Source: Streptomyces mirabilis (lineage in GTDB: Bacteria; Actinomycetota; Actinomycetes; Streptomycetales; Streptomycetaceae). Taken from it: a stretch of 64,000 nt of DNA. The position numbers were made by a program, and so were the translations under genes. The stretch's first letter is position 1, and the number at the start of each line of letters is the position of its first letter. Positions 8,913 through 16,903 of the stretch are shown here, one piece after another. The notes beneath the pieces were generated by a model. That model ran no database searches. It saw nothing but the letters and a program-made list of their open reading frames with translations, and was not told the DNA's origin. Where the stretch lies: positions 6,634,001 through 6,698,000 of the forward strand of contig NZ_JBCJKP010000001.1 of assembly GCF_039503195.1 (NCBI RefSeq). Reading direction: 5' to 3'.

Positions 8913-9569
8913 ATGGAGACGACAAGTCGGGTAGGCGCGCAGGCGCCGGCCGCGGAAGACGGACAGCAGGTCCCCTCCGCCCGCCGCACAGTAGACGGAT
9001 ACCTGCTGGCACCCTTCCCGTGGTACGGCCTCGACGAGGCCTTCACGGGGCCGCGCTGGCTGATGCAGGTCGGTACGTCGGCGGACGGTGCCGTCGAGCA
9101 CGGTTCGATCGGGCACGGGGAAGAGCCGTCGGTGCGCAGCGAGTCGACGGAGGACAAGGAGCGGTTCGCGGTCGTGGTGACCGTCGCCGCCAGCCCCTCG
9201 CGCCGCAGCGCGGACGGTACCGGGCTCCTCGAGGCCACGTCGGTGTCCTCGGCGGCCTGGCTGGCCGGTGTGGGGCTGCTGTCCTTCACCTGGCCCGGCC
9301 AGATGGACCACACCCGGCGGGACAACTGGCTGGACCAGCAGACCGAGACGGCGTGGGTCCTCGCGGACGACCTCGAAGGGCCCGACTGGTCCTCGCTGTC
9401 CCTCCCCGTGGACGGCGTCCCCACGCCGTTCCACTACCGCGAGTTGGAGTTCGGCTGGGTCCTCGCGGGTTCCACCCAGGAGGGGGTCCATCTGGGGGCG
9501 TACGGGCGGGGGATGAGCGCGTACGGGTTGGCCTTCGCCAAGATCAAGGACATCGCGGCGTACGAGTGA
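8913..9569 (+). CDS. Conserved hypothetical protein
   Basis: This soluble protein of about 218 residues belongs to no family I recognise. It contains WYGLDEAFTGPRWLMQVGT and further on LEFGWVLAGSTQEGVHLGAYGRGMSAYG, with several conserved-looking Trp and Gly residues. The ATG at 8913 has AAGGAGG at 8895-8901. An upstream ATG at 8766 would add a signal-peptide-like stretch but has no ribosome binding site, and GGCTATGCT near 8821 resembles a -10 box. The protein has no membrane segment from the chosen start. It lies between tatB and the convergent mrp. Function unknown. Confidence 0.65.
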   Translation: METTSRVGAQAPAAEDGQQVPSARRTVDGYLLAPFPWYGLDEAFTGPRWLMQVGTSADGAVEHGSIGHGEEPSVRSESTEDKERFAVVVTVAASPSRRSADGTGLLEATSVSSAAWLAGVGLLSFTWPGQMDHTRRDNWLDQQTETAWVLADDLEGPDWSSLSLPVDGVPTPFHYRELEFGWVLAGSTQEGVHLGAYGRGMSAYGLAFAKIKDIAAYE

Positions 9570-9652
9570 CGGTGCCCTGCCCTCCGGGCAGGGGACGGGA
9601 ACGCGGGCCGATGTGGGCGTCGGCTCGTTCGGCGGCTGCGGGCCGGTTCTGG

Positions 9653-9687
9653 CTGGTCGCGCAGTTCCCCGCGCCCCTTTGGGGCGC
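9653..9687. repeat. Dispersed intergenic hairpin repeat, copy 2
   Basis: This is the minus-orientation copy of the element at 1842-1875. It reads GCGCAGTTCCCCGCGCCCC, then TTTG and GGGCGC, forming a hairpin between convergent genes. Confidence 0.75.
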
Positions 9688-9730
9688 TCCTCAGCGGGGC
9701 GCCCCCGTCCACGTGCTGCCGGGGAATGGG

Positions 9731-10864
9731 CTAGAACTTGTTCCTCGGGGTGATGCCCAGGGACATGCCGGACAGGCCGCGCTGGCGGCCGCCGAGCTTG
9801 CCGGCGATGGCGCGCAGGGCGGAGCCCGCGGGGGACTCCGGGTCGGTCAGGACGACCGGCTCGCCCTCGTCTCCGCCCTCGCGGAGGCGGACGTCGATCG
9901 GGATGGAGCCGAGGACCGGAACGCTCGCGCCGGTGGTGCGGGTCAGGCCGTCGGCGACCGTCTGACCGCCGCCCGTGCCGAAGACGTCGACCATCTCGCC
10001 GCAGTGCGGGCACGGCAGGCCCGACATGTTCTCGACCACGCCCACGATCTTCTGGTGGGTCTGTACGGCGATGGAGCCCGCGCGCTCGGCGACCTCGGCC
10101 GCCGCCTGCTGCGGGGTGGTGACGACCAGGATCTCGGCGTTCGGGACCAGCTGGGCCACCGAGATCGCGATGTCGCCCGTACCCGGCGGGAGGTCGAGGA
10201 GCAGGACGTCCAGGTCGCCCCAGAAGACGTCCGCCAGGAACTGCTGGAGGGCGCGGTGGAGCATCGGGCCGCGCCAGACCACCGGTGCGTTGCCCGGGGT
10301 GAACATGCCGATGGAGATGACCTTCACGCCGTGCGCGGACGGCGGCATGATCATGTTCTCGACCTGGGTCGGACGGCCGTGCGCGCCGAGCATGCGGGGC
10401 ACCGAGTGGCCGTAGATGTCCGCGTCGACCACGCCGACCTTGAGGCCGTCGGCCGCCATCGCCGCCGCGAGGTTCACGGTCACCGAGGACTTGCCGACAC
10501 CGCCCTTGCCGGAGGCGACCGCGTACACGCGCGTGAGTGAGCCCGGCTTGGCGAAGGGCACCTCGCGCTCGGTCTGACCGCCGCGCAGCGCGGTCGCCAG
10601 TTCCTTGCGCTGCTCGTCGCTCATCACGTCCAGGGTCACGTCGACGCGGGTGACACCCTCGACCGCCGAGACCGCCTCCGTCACGTTCTTCGTGATGGTC
10701 TCGCGCATCGGGCAGCCGGAGACGGTCAGATACACGGTGACCGCGACCGCGCCATCCGCTCCGATCTCCACCGATTTGACCATCCCCAGCTCGGTGATGG
10801 GTCGCTGGATCTCGGGGTCGTTCACCGTCGCCAGTGCTTCACGCACCGCGTCTTCCGTAGCCAT
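9731..10864 (-). CDS. mrp: Mrp/ApbC-family Fe-S cluster carrier ATPase
   Basis: This 377-residue protein has an N-terminal DUF59/MIP18 domain (residues 1-90, with the conserved SGCPM) and a P-loop domain. The deviant Walker A SGKGGVGKSS is at 118-127, DLPPGTGD near 224-231, and a CPHC pair has C285 and C288 to bridge an Fe-S cluster between subunits. Mrp proteins carry and transfer Fe-S clusters to target enzymes in the cytoplasm. Its length and domain order are standard. It corresponds to mycobacterial mrp in the same gene neighbourhood. The downstream side has a dispersed repeat near 9660 that may end transcription. Confidence 0.92.
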   Translation of the reverse strand: MATEDAVREALATVNDPEIQRPITELGMVKSVEIGADGAVAVTVYLTVSGCPMRETITKNVTEAVSAVEGVTRVDVTLDVMSDEQRKELATALRGGQTEREVPFAKPGSLTRVYAVASGKGGVGKSSVTVNLAAAMAADGLKVGVVDADIYGHSVPRMLGAHGRPTQVENMIMPPSAHGVKVISIGMFTPGNAPVVWRGPMLHRALQQFLADVFWGDLDVLLLDLPPGTGDIAISVAQLVPNAEILVVTTPQQAAAEVAERAGSIAVQTHQKIVGVVENMSGLPCPHCGEMVDVFGTGGGQTVADGLTRTTGASVPVLGSIPIDVRLREGGDEGEPVVLTDPESPAGSALRAIAGKLGGRQRGLSGMSLGITPRNKF

Positions 10865-10907
10865 AGGACGATGGTACGGCGCCGGGCCCGGGGCCCGGAA
10901 AGCCCCG

Positions 10908-11492
10908 TCAGCGGTCGTCTACGTCACGTCGTGGCGGCCGTTCTGCCGGGAATACGACCCGGCCGTCGGCGCGGTGTTCCTCCAGCTCCCTGATCAGGTC
11001 CTGGAATTCGGAGCGGATCCAGTCGCGGGTGGCGACCTCGCCGAGGCCCATGCGCAGGGCGGCGATCTCGCGGGTGAGGTACTCGGTGTCCGCGATAGAG
11101 CGCTCGTTCTGCTTGCGGTCCTGTTCGAGGTTGACCCGGTCGCGGTCGTCCTGGCGGTTCTGCGCGAGGAGGATCAGCGGGGCGGCGTAGGAGGCCTGGA
11201 GCGAGAGCATCAGGGTCAGGAAGATGAACGGGTACGGGTCGAAGCGCAGATGGCGCGGTGCCGCGATGTTCCACATCAGCCACACGATGATGACGACCGT
11301 CATCCAGACGATGAACCGTCCGGTGCCGAGGAAACGCGCGATCCGCTCCGAGAGCCGCCCGAAGGCCTCCGGGTCCCACTCGGGCACCAGCCTGCGGCGC
11401 GGCGGCAGCGGCTGGTCGAGGCGGGTGCGGGGCCGGGTGGTGGCGGTCGCCCCGGTGGCGGCCCGTTCGCGGGTCTCGCGGTCAGGTCCCAT
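10908..11492 (-). CDS. DUF1003 membrane protein
   Basis: This 194-residue protein has a basic N-terminus and two adjacent transmembrane helices (FIVWMTVVIIVWLMWNIAA, then FIFLTLMLSLQASYAAPLILL), the DUF1003 signature. Its C-terminus is charged and helical. The start at 11492 overlaps the end of the MgtE-N gene by 11 bases (ATGGGACCTGA), so expression is probably coupled. Upstream in-frame ATGs would lie deeper within that gene. The role of DUF1003 is not established; close linkage to an MgtE-like sensor protein suggests a part in magnesium handling, which is an inference. Confidence 0.82.
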   Translation of the reverse strand: MGPDRETRERAATGATATTRPRTRLDQPLPPRRRLVPEWDPEAFGRLSERIARFLGTGRFIVWMTVVIIVWLMWNIAAPRHLRFDPYPFIFLTLMLSLQASYAAPLILLAQNRQDDRDRVNLEQDRKQNERSIADTEYLTREIAALRMGLGEVATRDWIRSEFQDLIRELEEHRADGRVVFPAERPPRRDVDDR

Positions 11493-12879
11493 CGCGCCCC
11501 CCTTCGTCCACGCCTTCACGGCCGTCTTTCTGGTCGCCTTCCTCGTCGTCTCCCCGGTCGTCCTCAGGTTCGCGAAGGCGCCCGTCCTGAGGTTCGTCCA
11601 GGTGTTCGTCCTGGGGGTCGTCCTCGCGCAGATGGAACTCGGTCTCGCGCCAGTCCTCCGGCAGCATGTGGTCCAGTACGTCGTCCACGGTCACCGCGCC
11701 GAGCAGTGAGCCGCTCTCGTCGACGACGGGCGCCGCGACCATGTCGTACGTGGCGAAGAAGCCCGCGACGACGGGCAGCGCCGCGTCCGGCGCGAGCGCC
11801 TGCAGATCGCCATCGAGGATCGAGCTGACCAGCGTGTACGGCGGATCGCGCAGCAGCCGCTGGAAGTGCACCGTGCCCAGGTACTTGCCGGTGGGTGTCT
11901 CGTCCGGCGGGCGGCACACGTACACCTGCGCGGCGAGCGCCGGGGACAGGTCGGGGTTGCGGACCCGGGCGAGCGCGTCGGCGACCGTGGCGTCGGGCCG
12001 CAGCACGATGGGCTCGGTCGTCATCAGACCGCCGGCGGTCCGCTCCTCGTACGACATCAGCCGTCGTACGTCGGCCGCGTCGTCGGGCCGCATCAGCGTC
12101 AGCAGTCGCTCCACGTCGTCCTCGGGCAGTTCGGCGAGCAGGTCGGCCGCGTCGTCGGGGTCCATCGCCTCCAGGACGTCGGCGGCGCGCTCCTCCTTGA
12201 GCTTGCCCAGGATCTCGATCTGGTCGTCCTCGGGGAGCTCCTCCAGGACGTCGGCGAGGCGGTCGTCGTCCAGGGCGGCGGCCACCTCCCCGCGCCGCTT
12301 CGGCGACAGGTGGTGCAGGACGTTGGCCAGGTCGGCGGCGCGCAGCTGCTCGAAGGTGGCGAGGAGGCTCTCGGCGCCCTGTCCGTGCTCCTCCAGCGAG
12401 AACCCGGTGACGGCGGACCAGTCGACGGTCAGCGTCTCGCCCTTGGTGCGCCGGAAGGTCCCGCTGCGGCCCTTGCGCACGAAGACGCGGCCGATCTCCC
12501 ACTCCCGGCGGGCCGGCAGCTGCTGCACGGACACGTCGAGCACGGTCACCTCCTCGTGGGTCTCGACGAGCTGGACCCGCCGGTCGAGCAGTTCGCCGAA
12601 GACGAGCCGCTCGGTGGGCCGCGGTTCGAAGCGGCGCACGTTCAGGACACCGGTGGTGATGACCTGGCCGGACTCGATGCCGATGACGCGGGTCATGGGC
12701 AGGAAGATGCGTCGCCGGGTGGAGAGTTCCACGACCAGCCCGAGCAACCGGGGCGGCCGGCGTCCGACACGGAGCATGGCGACCAGGTCCCGCACGCGGC
12801 CCACCTGGTCGCCGCTGGGGTCGAAGACGGCGACACCGGCGAGGTGCGAGACGAAGATCCGGGGGGCGCCTGCGGCCAT
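11482..12879 (-). CDS. PRC-barrel / MgtE-N / CBS-pair protein without a transport domain
   Basis: This 465-residue protein has two PRC-barrel-like segments (about 1-170), an MgtE_N superhelix (about 175-290, with repeated ADVLEELPEDD-type turns), and a CBS pair (about 290-415, TAGGLMTTEPIV and PVVDESGSLLGAVTVDDVL). A very acidic tail follows to the end. It ends where the MgtE transmembrane pore would begin, so it is a soluble magnesium-sensing module rather than a transporter. AAGGAGG lies eight bases before the ATG at 12879. It overlaps the DUF1003 membrane gene, which could be its membrane partner. A similar pair occurs in mycobacteria near mrp and corA. Confidence 0.85.
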   Translation of the reverse strand: MAAGAPRIFVSHLAGVAVFDPSGDQVGRVRDLVAMLRVGRRPPRLLGLVVELSTRRRIFLPMTRVIGIESGQVITTGVLNVRRFEPRPTERLVFGELLDRRVQLVETHEEVTVLDVSVQQLPARREWEIGRVFVRKGRSGTFRRTKGETLTVDWSAVTGFSLEEHGQGAESLLATFEQLRAADLANVLHHLSPKRRGEVAAALDDDRLADVLEELPEDDQIEILGKLKEERAADVLEAMDPDDAADLLAELPEDDVERLLTLMRPDDAADVRRLMSYEERTAGGLMTTEPIVLRPDATVADALARVRNPDLSPALAAQVYVCRPPDETPTGKYLGTVHFQRLLRDPPYTLVSSILDGDLQALAPDAALPVVAGFFATYDMVAAPVVDESGSLLGAVTVDDVLDHMLPEDWRETEFHLREDDPQDEHLDEPQDGRLREPEDDRGDDEEGDQKDGREGVDEGGRDGT

Positions 12880-13143
12880 GCCCGCGCCTCCTTCTTTCCG
12901 CGTTGCTCTTTCTTCCGTGTCGCTGGTCGTGTGTTGCGCGTCGTGTGCTGCTCCGGACGCGTGCCGACCTTCTCCGTACGGGCGTTTGGTCCCGACCTGT
13001 CCGCTCAGGTGGGCTTCAGGCTAGCCCGTCCCGGTCGGATACGCCCTGGTGAGCGGTCCGGACGGACTGGCTCCGCCGGGCACGTACGGCACCGGTACGC
13101 TGCCGTACGCCGTTGGGGACACCCGGCACGGCCACCCCGGCAT

Positions 13144-13203
13144 GGGCACCCGCACGGACACGCGCACGGACACGCGCTTGGACACCCGCATGGACCCCCG
13201 TAT
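13144..13203. repeat. Five 12-bp tandem repeats upstream of the lipoprotein gene
   Basis: Five imperfect units lie end to end: GGGCACCCGCAC, GGACACGCGCAC, GGACACGCGCTT, GGACACCCGCAT and GGACCCCCGTAT. They end 17 bases before the GTG at 13221, inside the 341-base gap between divergent genes (12880-13220). The rest of that gap shows no gene. Confidence 0.8.
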
Positions 13204-13220
13204 GAAAGGCAGCCCTACCT

Positions 13221-13982
13221 GTGACTGCGATTTCCCAGGGCCGTACCCGCAGGGCCGCATTGGTGGGCGCGCTGTGCGCACTGGTCGTGACGGGGACGGT
13301 GCTGACGGGGTGCGGTAGTGAGGATCCGGACGCGGGCACGAACGGGGTGGGGAAGCTGTCCGCCACCGAGATCCAGTCGAAGACGCGCAAGGCCGCCACG
13401 TCGGCCGAGGCGGTACGACTCGCCGGGACCGTGGTGTCGAACGGGCGCACGTACAAGCTCGACATGCGGCTGACGTCCGACGGCGGCACCGGTTCGGTCA
13501 CCTCGGAGGGGGCGAGCTTCCATCTGCTCCGGGTCGGCCGGCACCTCTTCCTCAAGGCCGGCGCCGAGTTCTGGAACCACCAGGGCGGCAAGAGCGGTGC
13601 CACCTCCTCGGCGGACACCGCGGCCGCCGACAAGCTCGACGGCAAGTACGTGAAGGTCCCGAGCGGCGACCCGGCCTACAAGCGCTTCATCAGCTTCACG
13701 GACAAGGACGTCCTGCTCGACGGTCTGCTGACCCTGCACGGTTCCCTCGCCACGGACGGCCACCACGAGCAGTCCGGCGTCCGCACCATCCGTATCACCG
13801 GCGACAAGGGCGCGGGCGGCACCCTGGACGTCTCCCTGAAGGGAACCCCGTACCCGCTGCTCCTGGTCCGCGCGGGCGACGCCGGCACGCTCAGCCTCAC
13901 CGACTGGGGCAAGAACTTCGCCCTCGCGGAGCCCGCCAAGGACGAGACCGTGGACTACGGCCAGCAGCTGCCGACGTCGTAG
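13221..13982 (+). CDS. Secreted lipoprotein, LppX/LprG-like
   Basis: This 253-residue protein has a basic start, a hydrophobic stretch and a lipobox LTGC with C31 as the lipidated residue. The mature part is beta-rich with alternating hydrophobic residues (VRLAGTVVSNGRTYKLDMRL, LLRVGRHLFLKAGAEFW), a pattern seen in LppX/LprAFG lipoproteins and similar half-barrel folds. It should sit on the outer face of the membrane. The GTG start has GAAAGG 11 bases upstream. The ligand is unknown. It lies between the magnesium-related MgtE-N and CorA genes, but no link is visible. Confidence 0.75.
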   Translation: MTAISQGRTRRAALVGALCALVVTGTVLTGCGSEDPDAGTNGVGKLSATEIQSKTRKAATSAEAVRLAGTVVSNGRTYKLDMRLTSDGGTGSVTSEGASFHLLRVGRHLFLKAGAEFWNHQGGKSGATSSADTAAADKLDGKYVKVPSGDPAYKRFISFTDKDVLLDGLLTLHGSLATDGHHEQSGVRTIRITGDKGAGGTLDVSLKGTPYPLLLVRAGDAGTLSLTDWGKNFALAEPAKDETVDYGQQLPTS

Positions 13983-14009
13983 CCCTGGGGCCTGTCCGCC
14001 GGACAGGCA

Positions 14010-14555
14010 CTAGCGGCGGCGTCCCCGCTTCCTGAAGAGCAGGCGCGGTACGGCGGCCGGGATCGGTTGGCGGGTGGTCGCGGGGGACGGGACCGGCGCG
14101 GCGGCCAGCGAGCCCTCCGGCAGCGGGAGGGTGCCCGCCCGGGGCTCCAGGCGCAGCACCCGGCACTCGCGGGCCCAGCGGGCCGGCATCTCCTCGCCGT
14201 CCGGCGCGTTCAGACGCTTGCCCTTGAGCTCGGCGACGGTCGCCTCCCACGCGGGGGAGCCGGGCGCGAGTTCGACCACCTTCGCGGTCCACGCGGCCAG
14301 CCGCCCGCCCTTGTCCTTGCTGCGGACGACGACGACCGCGTCGCCCCCGTCGACGAGCCCGGGCAGCGGCTGCTCTCCGGGCCCGTCGCCGACCAGGCAG
14401 GCCGCGCCGTCGTGCCACACGTGCCACAGCGCCCGGGTGGGCGCCTCGGCACCCGTCGCCTCGGGCGCCGGCACGCCGCCGCTCCGCACCCAGATCAGCC
14501 CGGACTTCTTCGTGGCCTCCTCGACGAGGGCCCGGTCGAGCAGCTGTTCCGTCAT
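14010..14555 (-). CDS. Conserved hypothetical protein, possible split-barrel fold
   Basis: This 181-residue soluble protein has LWHVWHDGAACLVGDGPGEQ and a VVVVRSKDKGGRLAAWTAKV strand pair. The beta-rich pattern is reminiscent of pyridoxamine-phosphate-oxidase-like split barrels, but no cofactor motif is clear and the assignment is weak. The C-terminus is basic (FRKRGRRR). The ATG at 14555 lies about 40 bases after the convergent lipoprotein's corA-side neighbour begins, in the same direction as corA, with corA ending 44 bases upstream. Coexpression with corA is possible. Confidence 0.65.
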   Translation of the reverse strand: MTEQLLDRALVEEATKKSGLIWVRSGGVPAPEATGAEAPTRALWHVWHDGAACLVGDGPGEQPLPGLVDGGDAVVVVRSKDKGGRLAAWTAKVVELAPGSPAWEATVAELKGKRLNAPDGEEMPARWARECRVLRLEPRAGTLPLPEGSLAAAPVPSPATTRQPIPAAVPRLLFRKRGRRR

Positions 14556-14598
14556 GGGCCCAGCCTATCCAGGGGCACCGGGCGGTCACCCGGTGCGC

Positions 14599-15711
14599 TC
14601 AGAGCCAGCCGTTGCGCTTCAGGATCCGGTGGATCGCCAGACACATCCCGACCGTGGCGCCCAGCACCAGCGGGTAGCCGAACTTCCAGTGCAGCTCCGG
14701 CATGTAGTCGAAGTTCATGCCGTACACGCCACAGACCATCGTCGGTACGGCGATGATCGCGGCCCAGGAAGTGATCTTGCGCATGTCCTCGTTCTGCGTC
14801 ACGGACGCCTGCGCGAGGTTGGCCTGGAGGATGGAGTTGAGCAGTTCGTCGAAGCCGAGGACCTGCTCCTGGACACGGGCGAGGTGGTCGGCGACGTCGC
14901 GGAAGTACTTCTGGATGTCCGGGTCGATCAGCCGCATCGGGCGCTCGCTGAGCAGCTGCATGGGGCGCAGCAGCGGGGACACGGCCCGCTTGAACTCCAG
15001 CACCTCGCGCTTGAGTTGGTAGATGCGGCCGGCGTCCGTGCCGCGCGGGGTGCCCTTGCGGCCCGGCGAGAAGACCTCGGTCTCCACCTCGTCGATGTCG
15101 TCCTGCACGGCGTCCGCGACCGCGATGTACCCGTCGACGACGTGGTCGGCGATGGCGTGCAGCACGGCGGAGGGGCCCTTGGCGAGCAGCTCGGGGTCGT
15201 CCTGCAGCCGGTGCCGCAGGGCCCGCAGCGAGCCCTGCCCGCCGTGCCGGACGGTGATGAAGAAGTCCCGCCCGGTGAAGCACATGACCTCGCCGGTCTC
15301 CACGATCTCGCTGGTGGCGGTGAGTTCGTCGTGCTCGACGTAGTGGATGGTCTTGAAGACGGTGAACAGGGAGTCGTCGTAGCGCTCCAGCTTGGGCCGC
15401 TGGTGGGCCTGGACGGCGTCCTCGACGGCCAGCGGGTGCAGCCCGAACTCGCCCGCGATACCGGCGAATTCGGCCTCCGTGGGCTCGTGCAGGCCGATCC
15501 ACACGAAGCCCCCGTCGCGATGCACCAGCCGCATCGCCTCCTGGGGCGTCAGCGGCTCGGGGGTCTGGACGCGGGCACCGTCGCGGTAGACGGCGCAGTC
15601 GACCACTGCGGAGTTGGTCCCGGGGGCGCGGGTGTGGTCGTACGAGCCACTGTCCTTGCGCAGCGAGGGACGGGGGCGGACCGCGGCACGCAGGTCACGA
15701 ATCATCGACAT
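14599..15711 (-). CDS. corA: CorA-family magnesium/cobalt transporter
   Basis: This 370-residue protein has a long cytoplasmic N-terminal funnel (QRPKLERYDDSLFTVFKTI and a long charged helix region) and two C-terminal transmembrane helices. The first is followed by the GMN selectivity motif at residues 331-333 (VYGMNFDYMPEL). The C-terminal tail KRNGWL is basic. It is a pentameric divalent-cation channel in known relatives. AAGGAG lies about seven bases before the ATG at 15711. Its position near mrp and an MgtE-N gene matches mycobacteria. Confidence 0.92.
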   Translation of the reverse strand: MSMIRDLRAAVRPRPSLRKDSGSYDHTRAPGTNSAVVDCAVYRDGARVQTPEPLTPQEAMRLVHRDGGFVWIGLHEPTEAEFAGIAGEFGLHPLAVEDAVQAHQRPKLERYDDSLFTVFKTIHYVEHDELTATSEIVETGEVMCFTGRDFFITVRHGGQGSLRALRHRLQDDPELLAKGPSAVLHAIADHVVDGYIAVADAVQDDIDEVETEVFSPGRKGTPRGTDAGRIYQLKREVLEFKRAVSPLLRPMQLLSERPMRLIDPDIQKYFRDVADHLARVQEQVLGFDELLNSILQANLAQASVTQNEDMRKITSWAAIIAVPTMVCGVYGMNFDYMPELHWKFGYPLVLGATVGMCLAIHRILKRNGWL

Positions 15712-16069
15712 GACGGGCTCCTTCGCAACGGAGGCGACCGACGACGGTTGGAACTACCCGGAATGGGGACGTCCTGACTGCGGATGTTTGGCACGTCCAC
15801 AAAGCGGGGAGCACCGCACCGTCGCGGTGGCAGCTTCGCTACTGATTCAGATCAGACAGATCGGATGGATCAGGCGGAAACGAAGCGCTCTTCCGTGGTG
15901 CACCGGGACAACGCTGACACGTATGCACACGTTTGCAGGAGGAAGCAGCCGACAGAGCTACAAGAGCCGGGGAGCGGCTGGAACCAGCTACGGAACTTCA
16001 GCGACCGGAAGAGCGGGTGGTACTGCCAGGTCGACTTCGGTCCATTGCAGCCCCACCTCCTCCGGTCGG

Positions 16070-16125
16070 TCCCCCGTGAGGGACGATCCATCCCCCGTGG
16101 GGGAGCTGGCTCCCCCCGTGGGGAA
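16070..16125. repeat. Three tandem short inverted repeats
   Basis: TCCCCCGTGAGGGA (16070-16083), TCCCCCGTGGGGGA (16091-16104) and TCCCCCCGTGGGGAA (16111-16125) are near-identical hairpins at about 20-base intervals. They lie 135-190 bases before the SUFU gene. Confidence 0.8.
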
Positions 16126-16248
16126 GACAGTCAGTCTCAGTGCGTCGGAGCTTGAGAGCGACGCTTCTGCGTGCTGCCCCGACCAGCGGCCAAGACTATC
16201 AGCGCACTGAAGCGTCAAGCCGCCGCTTTGCCCGTTGCTGACGAGTTC

Positions 16249-16254
16249 TATGCT
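16249..16254 (+). promoter_or_regulatory. -10 box placing the SUFU gene transcript start at its ATG
   Basis: TATGCT ends six bases before the ATG at 16261, so transcription would start at or beside the A of the start codon. TTGCCC at 16228-16233 is a candidate -35 with a short 15-base spacer. No ribosome binding site is present, which supports a leaderless message. Confidence 0.55.
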
Positions 16255-16260
16255 CGGCTC

Positions 16261-16845
16261 ATGGCTGATGTTCTTCCTTTGGTCGAGGCTCGGTTGCGCT
16301 CCGCGCTGGGCGAACCCGACGCCCGGGCCGCGGTCACCTTCCTCGGCACCGACCGTATCGAGGTGCTGCGCTTCACAGAGGGTGACGTCGTCCGCTACGC
16401 CACGCTGGGTATGTCCGCCCAGCCGATGGCGGACCCCACGGCGGTCCTCGCCGACCCGGTGAAGGGCCCGCGCGCGGAGCTGGTCCTGTCGGTCCGCCCC
16501 GGTACCGCCGACACCGACAAGGTGCTCCGCCCGCTCGCCGTGCTCGCCGCGTCCCCGCAGGTCGAGGGGCTGATCGTGGCCCCCGGTGCCTCGCTCGACG
16601 TGGGCGGGGCGCTGTGGCCCGGCGCGCCGTTCACCTCGGTCCTGGTCGCCGAGTCCGGTGGTCTGGTCGAGGACCTGGAGCTGGACGCGCCCGCCGATCC
16701 CGTACGGTTCCTGCCGCTGCTCCCGATGACGCCGAACGAGGCCGCGTGGAAGCGTGTGCACGGCGCCGGGGCCCTTCAGGAACGTTGGCTGAACGGCGGA
16801 ACGGACCTGCGCGATCCCTCGCGCAGGTCCGTTCCGCTGGATTGA
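16261..16845 (+). CDS. Suppressor-of-fused (SUFU) domain protein
   Basis: This 194-residue protein begins MADVLPLVEARLRSALGEPD and shows SUFU-like segments (IEVLRFTEGDVVRYATLGMS, RAELVLSV, LVVAPGASLDVGGALWP-like, LLPMTPNEAAW). Bacterial SUFU-domain proteins are often immunity proteins or of unknown role; no toxin gene lies nearby. The longer frame back to 16171 is disfavoured because the -10 box would fall inside it. The last 16 codons form a perfect 19-bp hairpin (16796-16837), so the coding end doubles as a terminator before the convergent MFS gene. Confidence 0.8.
   Translation: MADVLPLVEARLRSALGEPDARAAVTFLGTDRIEVLRFTEGDVVRYATLGMSAQPMADPTAVLADPVKGPRAELVLSVRPGTADTDKVLRPLAVLAASPQVEGLIVAPGASLDVGGALWPGAPFTSVLVAESGGLVEDLELDAPADPVRFLPLLPMTPNEAAWKRVHGAGALQERWLNGGTDLRDPSRRSVPLD
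16796..16837. terminator. Terminator inside the 3' end of the SUFU gene
   Basis: Arms 16796-16814 and 16819-16837 are perfect 19-base complements around a TCCC loop. The hairpin ends six bases before the TGA and can stop transcription from both convergent genes. Confidence 0.8.
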
Positions 16846-16903
16846 GTACTTCTCGCCCGGCTCCGCCGGCCTGAGACCAGGCCGGTCTCCTGGCCGAAAA
16901 CAG

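Larger units (their letters stand above)
15712..16260. other. Long divergent intergenic region
   Basis: This 549-base gap lies between corA (leftward) and the SUFU-domain gene (rightward). Open frames exist on both strands (for example 15784-16155), but none has a ribosome binding site or a recognisable product. It holds three short hairpins at 16070-16125 and a -10 box at 16249. Confidence 0.5.

Noticed and set aside
5336..9424. A 1362-codon open frame on the minus strand across the anti-sigma, htrA and tatB genes
   Set aside because: It is the shadow of well-supported plus-strand genes in very GC-rich DNA. It has no recognisable domain and spans real intergenic signals.
11482..12879. Complete MgtE magnesium transporter
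   Set aside because: No transmembrane helices follow the CBS pair; the protein ends in an acidic tail.
13144..13203. CRISPR-like array
   Set aside because: The units are 12 bases without spacers, and no cas genes are present.
13049..13318. An 89-codon frame with TDTR repeats over the 12-bp repeat region
   Set aside because: It overlaps the lipoprotein gene in another frame and owes its pattern to the tandem DNA repeat.
15784..16155. A 123-codon plus-strand frame in the corA/SUFU gap
   Set aside because: No ribosome binding site, mixed codon usage, and hairpins in its second half; no recognisable product.
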